Positions 1-6,368 of a stretch of DNA of 6,368 nt are shown piece by piece. Numbering within the stretch: the stretch's first letter is position 1; every line of letters starts with the position of its first letter. The DNA is from Chloroflexota bacterium (lineage in GTDB: Bacteria > Chloroflexota > Dehalococcoidia > SZUA-161 > SpSt-899), in contig JABHWQ010000222.1 of NCBI GenBank assembly GCA_018657655.1, positions 1 through 6,368 on the forward strand, given 5' to 3'. The translations under genes and the position numbers were made by a program. The notes beneath the pieces are model-generated. The model had not been told where the DNA came from. It worked only from the letters and a program-made list of their open reading frames with translations, and did no database searches.

Positions 1-313
1 AGATATGAGCCACCGGCGCGGCGAGTTCGATATGTCCCATACGTTCTCGGCGTACCTGTGAATGGGCAACTTCAATTCCGCACTTGTCACAGATAACGCC
101 TTTGTACCGTATCTTCTTGTACTTGCCGCAGTAGCATTCATAATCCTTCGTCGGGCCAAAAATGCGTTCACAGAAAAGCCCGTCTCGTTCCGGTTTTAAT
201 GTACGATAGTTAATCGTCTCCGGTTTGGTCACTTCCCCATAAGACCAGCTCTTCATCTGCTCCGGGGAAGCTAAAGAAATGCGAATGCTGCTGAAATCAT
301 TAAGGTCTAGCAT
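1..313 (-). CDS. rpoC: DNA-directed RNA polymerase subunit beta' (N-terminal part, runs off left edge)
   Basis: The first 104 codons of the beta' subunit, the largest subunit of the core RNA polymerase, are present; the rest lies beyond the left edge. Translation starts MLDLNDFSSIRISLASPEQM and continues through the family-typical stretch around residues 26-55 (GEVTKPETINYRTLKPERDG, then FCERIFGPTKDYEC). The N-terminal zinc-binding domain is visible as C60-x-C62 and C75-x2-C78, followed by the conserved RRERMGHIELAAPVAHI. The ATG at 311-313 overlaps the last base of the rpoB TAA stop, and a GAGGG ribosome-binding site (323-327) lies 9 nt upstream inside the end of rpoB, so the start is well supported. 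The one-base overlap suggests translational coupling, which would favour equal synthesis of the two subunits. No frameshift is seen in the visible part. Confidence 0.98.
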   Translation of the reverse strand, partial: MLDLNDFSSIRISLASPEQMKSWSYGEVTKPETINYRTLKPERDGLFCERIFGPTKDYECYCGKYKKIRYKGVICDKCGIEVAHSQVRRERMGHIELAAPVAHI

Positions 314-3300
314 TAATCGGTACCCTCACTCTCTGGTTCTATACCCATTAGATTTATTCCCAATCTCGGGATTTCGTCAGTCGATCCCTTTAGTCTCAAT
401 ACTTGCTCATCATGGGTGCCAAGTACCTCGACCGCTAATCCCAGGCTTTGCAGTTCTTTGACGAGCACCTTGAATGACTCCGGCACTCCCAAACTTAATA
501 TCTCTTCGCCCTTGACGATGGCCCCATAGGTTTTAACTCGACCGACTACGTCATCGGATTTGATAGTCAGCATTTCCTGGAGATTGTAAGCTGCACCATA
601 TGCTTCCAAAGCCCAGACTTCCATTTCACCAAATCGCTGCCCACCAAACTGGGCTTTACCTCCTAGCGGCTGCTGTGTCACTAGCGAGTATGGACCTGTG
701 GATCGAGCATGAATCTTGCCTTCAACCAAATGGACCAGCTTCATGATGTACATATTGCCTACTGTTACTGGTTCGGTGAATCTTTCTCCTGTGCGGCCAT
801 CACGAAGAATCATCTTCCCAAGTATCGGTGATACTTCCTTCGTTTCATGGTAAATAGTTTTTGCCGCTTGCTCCATTGCGGCTACATTCTTAATGGGTAT
901 ATCAGTGATACCTTTTTCTTCGAGCCAGAGCTTCAAACAAACTCGTTTAGCTTCGCCTCGGTTGCTGTCTGAGAATATCTTCTTCCCATTGTATCCCTTC
1001 TCATTGAGCCATGCCTTGGCTTTTTCAACCCTTTCAGTTATATCACCTTGTTCCAGACTCTCATCCATTGCACGGCGGATGAACCATATTTGGGCCAGGC
1101 TATCCTCAATAGCAGCTTCATCAGCTCCATTGAAAACCGGAGTCATTACTTTGATTCCAAGTTCTTGTGCGGCCATGCCAAGATGCGTTTCCAGTAGCTG
1201 CCCGATATTCATTCGAGAAGGAACTCCTAACGGACTGAGAACTACGTCCAACGGCCGACCGTCTTCAAGGTATGGCATGTCTTCCGCAGGTAAAATCTTG
1301 GCAATGACACCCTTGTTGCCATGGCGACCTGCCAGTTTATCACCCTCGGAAATCTTACGTTTTTGGGCTACAAATACTCGAATCATTTTGATGACGCCAG
1401 CGTCCAACTGGTCGCCCTTCTCCCGCGAGAAGATGTTGACGTCGATCACTTTGCCGGATTCACCGTGCGGCATCCGTAGAGATGTATCTTTTACATCCCG
1501 TGCCTTTTCTCCGAAAATGGCCCGGAGTAGTTTCTCCTCGGCGGTCAGAACCCTCTCACCCTTGGGAGTGATCTTGCCAACCAAAATATCACCGGAGGTC
1601 ACTTCAGCTCCCACGCGGACAATCCCATCTTCATCCAGATTTCGCAGGCTTGCTTCGCCAACATTTGGTATATCTCTGGTGATCTCCTCTGGTCCCAGTT
1701 TTGTATCTCTTGATTCTATCTCGTATTTTTCGATGTGAATGGAGGTGAACTTGTCTGCTTGCACAAGTTCACTTGAGATGACGATAGCGTCCTCAAAGTT
1801 GTAGCCTTCCCAACTTAAAAATGCGCAGAGGACGTTTTGTCCCAGGGCCAGCTCACCGTTTTCTGTGGCCGAACCGTCTGCCAGTGTTTGGCCTTGCTGT
1901 ACCTTGTCCCCCTTGCTTACCTTTGGATACTGTGTGATACAGGTTCCCTGATTGCTTCGGGTGAACTTTCTGAGATTATAGATGTATTCTTTGCTGTCTT
2001 TTCCTTTGAGGATCACCCGATTGGCCGTAGACGATATTACTTCTCCGTCAACCGGGGCAAGAACCACCTGCCCGCTGTCGCGAGCCACTTCTCGTTCCAT
2101 CCCGGTACCGATTATTGGTGATTCGGCGCGGAATAGAGGAACTGCCTGGCGCTGCATGTTCGAGCCCATCAAAGCCCTGTTGGCGTCATCGTGTTCCAGG
2201 AATGGTATGAGCCCTGTGCTGACACTCACGATCTGGCTGGTGGATATGTCCCTGAAATCAATATTCTCTGGACTCTCTAAGACGAAATCTTCACCGTGTC
2301 TTGCGTCTACCTTGCTATCGACGAATTCGTTTTTCTCGTTCAAACGGGCGCTTGCCTGGGCAACTATGTGTTTGTCCTCTTCATCAGCGGGGAGGTATAC
2401 CATTTCCGCTGATACAAAAGGTTTTATCTTGATAAAGCAGTCGGGTAACTTGGCAAGTTTGCTTGCGATTTCTTCGGTGATGACCGTGTCTTTGTCTACT
2501 ATCACCTTCTCTTTGGCATCAAGTACTGGCTCTCGCACGGTTTTATCTAATAGTTCGGGTGACTTGTTGTCTAATTCACCCACCACTTTGCGATACGGTG
2601 TCTCGATGAAACCGTATTCGTTAACAGTAGCATATGTAGCTAGAGAAGTTATAAGGCCGATATTGCGGCCTTCCGGCGTCTCAATGGGACAGACTCTACC
2701 ATAGTGGGAATGATGAACGTCTCGAACTTCAAACCCGGCTCGATCTCGGGAGAATCCACCCGGTCCCAATGCTGAGAGCCTACGCTTATGCGTAAGTTCG
2801 GCAAGCGGATTGGTCTGATCCATAAACTGAGATAGACGGGAACTGCCGAAAAACTCCCTTACTGTGGCCGTTACTGCGCGATTGTTCACTAGGGTGCTGG
2901 GAGTAGCTGTTCCTATATCGAGTAGGCTCATCCGTTCTTTTACTGTTCTCTCCATACGGAGCAGACCCATTTTGAGGTGGCTTTGCAGAAGTTCGCCAAC
3001 TGCTCGCACTCGCCGGTTACCCAGATGGTCGATGTCATCGCCTCCATCCATCCCTCTGTTGATTAGAACCATCTGGCGAACGATTGCTATGAAATCCTCA
3101 GGAACAAGGGCCTGCTGGGAAAGCGGTCGATTTAGCCCAAGCCGCTTGTTTAGCTTGTAGCATCCCCCTTTGCCTAAACGATAGCGGCGAGGATCAAAAA
3201 ACAGGGCATGCAAAAGCGAGCGAGCATTTTCGATGGTTGGCGGTTCTCCGGGCCTCATTTTCTTGAAGAACTCGGGGAGAGCTTCTTCCTTACTTTTGAC

Positions 3301-4008
3301 CTGAGGGTCTCTTTCCATAGTGTTTGTGATATACGAGCACTCCGGGTCAGTATCTATATCGGCAAAAATATCGAAAATCTCTTCATCGCTGCTGTAGCCG
3401 ATTGCACGCAGTAGAGTTGTAATGGGAATCTTGCGCTTGCGATTTATCTTCGCAGAGATCACTCCTCGGTTGGACGTTTCGAATTCAACCCAAGTTCCAC
3501 GGTCGGGAATCAACTTGGCGGAGCATAGGTTGCGCCCAGAGGCTCGGTCTCTATCTATGGTGAAATAGACTCCCGGAGATCGGATGAGCTGGTTTACAAC
3601 TACACGTTCCGCTCCGTTGATGATAAAGGTACCTCTTGAGGTCATAACCGGGAAATCACCCATAAAAAGCTCTTGCTCTTTGATTTCTCCGGTTTCCTTG
3701 ACAATGAGTCTTGCTTTGACTTTTATTGGGGCGGCGTAAGTCAGGTCGCGTTCTACACATTCGTGCTCAGAGTACTTTGGGTCCCCGAATTCGTGTTCCA
3801 GGAAGTATATCTCCAGTCGATTACCGGTGTAATCTTTGATAGGAGATATCTCTTCGAAGAGTTCCTTCAAGCCATCGCGCATGAACCAGTTGTAGGAGTT
3901 GTGTTGGATCAGTATCAGATCGGGGACCCCAACAACTTCTGGAATCCTGGCAAATGATTTGCGAGTCTTGTGCGGGATGAAAGCTGGTAAAACGGTGGTC
4001 GAATTCAC
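313..4008 (-). CDS. rpoB: DNA-directed RNA polymerase subunit beta, complete, GTG start
   Basis: Encodes the 1231-residue beta subunit of RNA polymerase, which with beta' forms the active-site cleft. Visible landmarks in order are an N-terminal LPAFIPHKTRKSFARIPEV block; INGAERV near residues 130-136; the rifampicin-region core with D397, H407 and S412 (equivalents of E. coli D516, H526, S531), so the common resistance residues are wild type; VCPIETPEGRNIGL; GDKLAGRHGNKG at 889-900 with the two conserved active-site lysines K891 and K899; and the C-terminal PLGGKAQFGGQRFGEMEVWA block. Two extra segments relative to B. subtilis RpoB lie at about 480-533 and 970-1062. The start is GTG at 4006-4008: the frame closes at a stop (4075-4077) with no other start codon between, and GGAGGAG (4017-4023) sits 8 nt upstream. 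The gene is followed directly by rpoC. The frame is intact throughout. Confidence 0.99.
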   Translation of the reverse strand: MNSTTVLPAFIPHKTRKSFARIPEVVGVPDLILIQHNSYNWFMRDGLKELFEEISPIKDYTGNRLEIYFLEHEFGDPKYSEHECVERDLTYAAPIKVKARLIVKETGEIKEQELFMGDFPVMTSRGTFIINGAERVVVNQLIRSPGVYFTIDRDRASGRNLCSAKLIPDRGTWVEFETSNRGVISAKINRKRKIPITTLLRAIGYSSDEEIFDIFADIDTDPECSYITNTMERDPQVKSKEEALPEFFKKMRPGEPPTIENARSLLHALFFDPRRYRLGKGGCYKLNKRLGLNRPLSQQALVPEDFIAIVRQMVLINRGMDGGDDIDHLGNRRVRAVGELLQSHLKMGLLRMERTVKERMSLLDIGTATPSTLVNNRAVTATVREFFGSSRLSQFMDQTNPLAELTHKRRLSALGPGGFSRDRAGFEVRDVHHSHYGRVCPIETPEGRNIGLITSLATYATVNEYGFIETPYRKVVGELDNKSPELLDKTVREPVLDAKEKVIVDKDTVITEEIASKLAKLPDCFIKIKPFVSAEMVYLPADEEDKHIVAQASARLNEKNEFVDSKVDARHGEDFVLESPENIDFRDISTSQIVSVSTGLIPFLEHDDANRALMGSNMQRQAVPLFRAESPIIGTGMEREVARDSGQVVLAPVDGEVISSTANRVILKGKDSKEYIYNLRKFTRSNQGTCITQYPKVSKGDKVQQGQTLADGSATENGELALGQNVLCAFLSWEGYNFEDAIVISSELVQADKFTSIHIEKYEIESRDTKLGPEEITRDIPNVGEASLRNLDEDGIVRVGAEVTSGDILVGKITPKGERVLTAEEKLLRAIFGEKARDVKDTSLRMPHGESGKVIDVNIFSREKGDQLDAGVIKMIRVFVAQKRKISEGDKLAGRHGNKGVIAKILPAEDMPYLEDGRPLDVVLSPLGVPSRMNIGQLLETHLGMAAQELGIKVMTPVFNGADEAAIEDSLAQIWFIRRAMDESLEQGDITERVEKAKAWLNEKGYNGKKIFSDSNRGEAKRVCLKLWLEEKGITDIPIKNVAAMEQAAKTIYHETKEVSPILGKMILRDGRTGERFTEPVTVGNMYIMKLVHLVEGKIHARSTGPYSLVTQQPLGGKAQFGGQRFGEMEVWALEAYGAAYNLQEMLTIKSDDVVGRVKTYGAIVKGEEILSLGVPESFKVLVKELQSLGLAVEVLGTHDEQVLRLKGSTDEIPRLGINLMGIEPESEGTD

Positions 4009-4034
4009 GCTTGTTTCTCCTCCACTAAGGGCAT
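4005..4034 (-). CDS. Putative 9-residue leader peptide before rpoB
   Basis: A very short reading frame, MPLVEEKQA, starts at ATG 4032-4034 and ends at TGA 4005-4007, which overlaps the rpoB GTG (shared GTGA). An AGGGGA Shine-Dalgarno-like sequence (4042-4047) sits 7 nt upstream of the ATG, a good position for initiation. The frame is also open further upstream, with another ATG at 4062-4064 that has no convincing ribosome site. If translated, termination at the rpoB start could couple the two by re-initiation, although rpoB has its own strong ribosome site. I know of no family for this peptide. A chance open frame created by a purine-rich leader is the main alternative. Confidence 0.3.
   Translation of the reverse strand: MPLVEEKQA
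4017..4023 (-). promoter_or_regulatory. Ribosome binding site of rpoB
   Basis: GGAGGAG on the minus strand, with 8 nt between it and the GTG start of rpoB. It is a near-perfect Shine-Dalgarno sequence and decides the non-ATG start. It also lies inside the putative 9-codon leader peptide, so ribosomes reading that peptide would cross it. Confidence 0.9.
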
Positions 4035-4107
4035 GGTTGTTTCCCCTGTTACGTGTTTTTGCATACGTTGGCCGTCAAAATGAGTTATGAAGGCATAGAA
4101 CGAGGAC

Positions 4108-4128
4108 AGATCATCATGTAGATCATCA
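4108..4128 (-). repeat. 9-bp direct repeat in the early rpoB leader
   Basis: The minus strand carries TGATGATCT twice (4120-4128 and 4108-4116) separated by ACA, a 12-bp period. It falls about 11-31 nt downstream of the predicted transcription start. Its position fits a binding site for a regulator or an element in the transcript leader, but no family-specific operator is recognised, and a short repeat like this can arise by chance. Confidence 0.55.
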
Positions 4129-4143
4129 AGACAACAAATAATA

Positions 4144-4172
4144 AGATTATCATATGCCTGTGATCTTGTCAA
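4144..4172 (-). promoter_or_regulatory. Sigma70-type promoter for rpoBC
   Basis: The minus strand has a perfect -35 TTGACA (4167-4172). Two -10 readings are possible: GATAAT (4146-4151, five of six consensus bases, 15-bp spacer) or TAATCT (4144-4149, 17-bp spacer, weaker match). Transcription would start near 4139, giving an rpoB leader of about 130 nt. The promoter lies about 125 bp after the thrS stop, so rpoBC can be expressed independently of thrS. Confidence 0.75.
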
Positions 4173-4296
4173 GAAGCATGTTGTTTTGCGCTTTTGCAAA
4201 GAGGTTCAAGGAGTCAGAAATGTCGTTAAATTAGCTGCGAAGATTGTTAAAACCATCCATTGTGAGGTTATTACCGAAAATATTTGCCTGCCGATT

Positions 4297-6048
4297 TTAC
4301 ATCGATGTTGTTTTCGATATGATAACAGATTTGATCCGATCTTTAAATACTTCCAGGGATTGTCCTTTTAGGTTTTCTCCATTCCTCAAACGAATCGAGA
4401 CTGTGTTCTCGCCGACTTCAGCATCGCCCACAATCAGCATATATGGGACCTTAGCTATCTGGGCTTCTCTGATTTTGTGGTTCATACGCTCGTTGCTGTC
4501 ATCTGTCTCAACGCGAATATCGTCCTTCCTAAGATCATTGGCAACTTGCTGTGCGTATTCCACATGACGATCAGCTATGGGGATCACAACCGCTTGAACG
4601 GGTGCGAGCCATACCGGGAATGCCCCGGCATAATGCTCCACTAGTACACCGAAGAATCTTTCGAGGCTACCGAGCAGTGCCCGGTGCACCATATAGGGGC
4701 GATGCTCTTTGCCATCTTCTCCTATGTAGGACATATCGAACCGCTCTGGCAAATTGAAATCAAACTGGATGGTCGAGCATTGCCACGAACGGCCCAGCGC
4801 ATCCTTGATCTTGGTATCAATTTTTGGACCATAGAATACTGCTTCACCTTCCATACGCTCATAGGGAAGGTCACGTGATTCCAATGCCTTAACCAGGGAG
4901 GCTTCAGATTGCTGCCACATTGAGTCGCTCCCGGCGTATTTATCCGGTGTCCGGGGATCGCGAACGCTAAGCTCAACCTTGAATTTCTCGAATCCGAAAC
5001 CTCGGAGCATGTTAAGGCTGAAATCGAGTACACGTAAAATCTCGTCGTCAATCTGGTCTGGTTTGCAAATGATATGGGCATCGTCCTGGGTAAAACCGCG
5101 CACCCTCAACAAGCCATGAAGAGTGCCACTGCGTTCATAGCGATAGACTGTGCCCAGTTCAGCCCAGCGCAGAGGCAGTTCACGATAAGATCGCAGCTTG
5201 GTTTTGTAGATCATAATGTGGAACGGACAGTTCATCGGCTTGACATAATAGTCCTGCCCGTCGATGTCCATCGGGGAATACATGCCGTCTTTGTAAAAAT
5301 CAAGATGCCCTGAAGTCTCCCATAAATGTGCTCGCCCAATGTGGGGGGTGAAGACAATTTCGTAACCGCCATCGTAATGCAGTTTGCGCCAGTAGTCCTC
5401 AATCAGTACCCGCATTCGACCGCCTTTGGGATGCCAGTAAGCCAGCCCAGCCCCTGCTTCTTCATGGAAGCTAATCAGGTCGAGTTGCTTGGTGAGCTTG
5501 CGATGATCGCGGGCTTCAATCTCCTCCAGCTTCCTGAGATACTCATTCAAATCATCTTTTGATTCGAAGGCTGTCCCGTATATTCGTTGCAGCATGGGAC
5601 GATTCTCGTCACCACGCCAATAAGCCCCCGCAATACTCAGAAGCTTGAAAGCTCGAATACCTTTGGTTGTATCCATATGCGGTCCGCGGCAGAGATCAGT
5701 GAAGGAACCTTGCTTATAAATTGATATTGTTTCGTCTTCAAGGTCATTGATCAAATCGATTTTGTAGGGTTGCGATTCGAAAAGTCTCAGAGCATCTTCC
5801 TTTGAAATATCCTCTTTGATGAAAGCAGCCTTTGCTTTAATTGATTCCTTCATCTTCTTTTCGATAATGCCGAGGTCATCAGGGGTCAGTGAACGGGGGA
5901 GTTCGAAATCATAATAAAAGCCGTCTTTGGTTGCCGGCCCGATACCGAACTTGGCATCCGGGAACATCGATAGAACAGCTTCAGCCATGACATGGGATGC
6001 CGAGTGGCGCATTGTCTCCAGTAGATTGGCGTTTTCTTCGTGATGCAT
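4297..6048 (-). CDS. thrS: Threonyl-tRNA synthetase, complete, without TGS domain
   Basis: A cytoplasmic class II synthetase of 583 residues that joins threonine to tRNA-Thr using ATP. The editing (N2) domain comes first, with H15-x3-H19, D118 and C120-x3-H124, the residues that hydrolyse Ser-tRNA-Thr. The catalytic core has the zinc ligands C274, H325 and H455 (E. coli C334, H385, H511) and motif 2 with R303 in RYERSGTLHG. Motif 3 is around HRALLGSLERF, with R464. An anticodon-binding domain follows from about residue 480 (APVQAVVIPIADRH). The usual N-terminal TGS domain (about 60 residues in E. coli ThrRS) is absent: H15 matches E. coli H73. The ATG at 6046-6048 has AAGGGG (6058-6063) 9 nt upstream. 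The frame is open back to TAG at 6142-6144 but has no ATG, GTG or TTG, so no TGS domain has been missed. rpoB follows on the same strand. Confidence 0.98.
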   Translation of the reverse strand: MHHEENANLLETMRHSASHVMAEAVLSMFPDAKFGIGPATKDGFYYDFELPRSLTPDDLGIIEKKMKESIKAKAAFIKEDISKEDALRLFESQPYKIDLINDLEDETISIYKQGSFTDLCRGPHMDTTKGIRAFKLLSIAGAYWRGDENRPMLQRIYGTAFESKDDLNEYLRKLEEIEARDHRKLTKQLDLISFHEEAGAGLAYWHPKGGRMRVLIEDYWRKLHYDGGYEIVFTPHIGRAHLWETSGHLDFYKDGMYSPMDIDGQDYYVKPMNCPFHIMIYKTKLRSYRELPLRWAELGTVYRYERSGTLHGLLRVRGFTQDDAHIICKPDQIDDEILRVLDFSLNMLRGFGFEKFKVELSVRDPRTPDKYAGSDSMWQQSEASLVKALESRDLPYERMEGEAVFYGPKIDTKIKDALGRSWQCSTIQFDFNLPERFDMSYIGEDGKEHRPYMVHRALLGSLERFFGVLVEHYAGAFPVWLAPVQAVVIPIADRHVEYAQQVANDLRKDDIRVETDDSNERMNHKIREAQIAKVPYMLIVGDAEVGENTVSIRLRNGENLKGQSLEVFKDRIKSVIISKTTSM

Positions 6049-6057
6049 AGTTACATA

Positions 6058-6063
6058 CCCCTT
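6058..6063 (-). promoter_or_regulatory. Ribosome binding site of thrS
   Basis: AAGGGG on the minus strand lies 9 nt before the thrS ATG. It supports the short start that leaves the protein without a TGS domain. An ATG directly followed by TAA (6051-6056) lies between it and the start, but is only 1 nt from the site and is too close to be used by it. Confidence 0.75.
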
Positions 6064-6077
6064 CAGAACTATGCGTA

Positions 6078-6107
6078 ATTGTATAGTGTTCCTGCCGCAT
6101 CCGTCAA
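6078..6107 (-). promoter_or_regulatory. Sigma70-type promoter for thrS
   Basis: On the minus strand, TTGACG (6102-6107) and TACAAT (6078-6083) are separated by 18 bp, each matching five of six consensus bases. The start of transcription would be near 6071, leaving a leader of only about 22 nt. That leaves no room for a T-box or for an E. coli-style thrS operator structure in the transcript, so control, if any, would act at the DNA level. Confidence 0.65.
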
Positions 6108-6118
6108 ACCATTTTACC

Positions 6119-6148
6119 TTGACCCTGACTTGCGTTTTCAGCTATAGT
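6119..6148 (+). promoter_or_regulatory. Sigma70-type promoter for the serC-like gene
   Basis: On the plus strand, TTGACC (6119-6124) and TATAGT (6143-6148) are separated by 18 bp. Each hexamer differs from consensus at one position. Transcription would start near 6155, about 60 nt before the ATG. The -35 box lies back to back with that of the thrS promoter, with 11 bp between them. Confidence 0.65.
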
Positions 6149-6213
6149 TAGAGAGAATTTTCGGTTCAAAAACACCTAACATGAATCGGAAAATACGCTT
6201 GTGAGATAGTGAA

Positions 6214-6368
6214 ATGGCAAGGAAAACCATCAATTTTAACCCCGGCCCGTCAATAGTACCACTGGATGTTCTTGAGATCGTGCAGCGTGAGTTGCTCGAT
6301 TATCGAGGGACTGGTATCTCCATTTTGGGGAGTTCCCATCGATCTCCGGAATTCGATGCGATCAACAA
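6214..6368 (+). CDS. serC: Phosphoserine aminotransferase-like class V aminotransferase (N-terminal part, runs off right edge)
   Basis: The first 51 codons of a PLP-dependent class V aminotransferase of the phosphoserine aminotransferase type are present. This enzyme makes 3-phosphoserine from 3-phosphohydroxypyruvate and glutamate in serine biosynthesis. Evidence is the N-terminal INFNPGPSIVPLDVL (residues 6-20), the ELLDYRGTGIS block (26-36) and SHRSPEF (41-47), where the conserved His-Arg pair (H42, R43) contacts substrate in this family. The residues before SHR read LGS rather than the more usual M-E-[IVLM], a small deviation that leaves some room for a related class V enzyme. The PLP lysine lies beyond the window. 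The ATG at 6214-6216 is preceded in frame by TGA at 6202-6204, so it is the only possible start; a weak GTGAG (6201-6205) lies 8 nt upstream. The gene is divergent from thrS. Confidence 0.85.
   Translation, partial: MARKTINFNPGPSIVPLDVLEIVQRELLDYRGTGISILGSSHRSPEFDAIN

Larger units (their letters stand above)
4009..4296. other. Intergenic region between thrS and rpoB
   Basis: This stretch of 288 bases holds the rpoB promoter, the 9-bp repeat, the putative leader peptide and the rpoB ribosome site. In the part between the thrS stop and the promoter (4173-4296) I found no GC-rich hairpin followed by a T-run on the minus strand. The only stem is a weak TTTGC/GCAAA pair around 4185-4200. Read-through from thrS into rpoBC is therefore plausible. 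No tRNA, T-box or ribosomal-protein binding structure was recognised. Confidence 0.6.

Noticed and set aside
893..1738. Plus-strand open frame of 281 codons opposite rpoB, and a similar 240-codon frame at 1982-2704
   Set aside because: Both lie antisense to conserved rpoB sequence, are Ser/Arg/Pro-rich with no recognisable domain, and lack convincing ribosome sites. They are by-products of rpoB codon use.
2764..2823. Rifampicin-region differences from E. coli RpoB (N518T and S522A equivalents)
   Set aside because: The same QTNPLAELTHKRR form occurs in B. subtilis RpoB as I recall it, and the main resistance positions are wild type, so it is normal variation and not a resistance signal.
4005..4199. 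A 64-codon minus-strand frame between thrS and rpoB
   Set aside because: It would start at TTG without a ribosome site and would read through the -35 and -10 boxes of the rpoB promoter. Only its last 9 codons have a plausible initiation signal, reported separately.
4182..4201. Short inverted repeat TTTGC/GCAAA after thrS as a terminator
   Set aside because: The stem is about 5 AT-rich base pairs with no following T-run on the minus strand, which is too weak for an intrinsic terminator.
6051..6056. ATG-TAA start-stop element just before thrS
   Set aside because: It is only 1 nt from the Shine-Dalgarno sequence, too close for initiation, and six bases of this kind occur easily by chance.
6181..6204. 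Seven-codon frame MNRKIRL upstream of the serC-like gene
   Set aside because: There is no Shine-Dalgarno-like sequence before its ATG. It is in frame with the aminotransferase but ends at TGA, and nothing suggests it is translated.

Overview
This window looks like ordinary core chromosome from a bacterium. It carries a minus-strand run of thrS, then rpoB, then rpoC, with a divergently oriented aminotransferase gene (serC type) at the right edge. Base composition is near-balanced, slightly AT-rich by eye, and does not change visibly across the window. The RpoB sequence, its two extra internal segments, the short threonyl-tRNA synthetase and the separation of rpoBC from the ribosomal stalk genes suggest Chloroflexota, perhaps a Dehalococcoidia-like lineage. 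That placement rests on remembered family resemblance and was not searched.

Layout from left to right: 1-313 (minus) is the first 104 codons of rpoC, cut by the window edge. 313-4008 (minus) is a complete rpoB that starts with GTG and shares one base with the rpoC start. 4009-4296 is a 288-base intergenic stretch with a good sigma70-type promoter reading toward rpoB, a leader of about 130 nt containing a 9-bp direct repeat, and a possible 9-codon leader peptide whose stop overlaps the rpoB start. 4297-6048 (minus) is a complete thrS whose product lacks the usual N-terminal TGS domain. 6049-6213 is a compact divergent control region with two promoters whose -35 boxes are only 11 bp apart. 6214-6368 (plus) is the first 51 codons of a phosphoserine aminotransferase-like gene, cut by the right edge.

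Functionally, rpoB and rpoC form a transcription unit for the two large subunits of RNA polymerase. thrS charges threonine to tRNA and may be partly co-transcribed into rpoBC, because I see no intrinsic terminator between thrS and the rpoB promoter. The serC-like gene would act in serine biosynthesis and shares its control region with thrS. I found no mobile element, CRISPR array, RNA gene or defence system. The most interesting signals are small: the putative leader peptide before rpoB, the repeat in its leader, the tightly packed divergent promoters, and the domain differences in ThrRS and RpoB.
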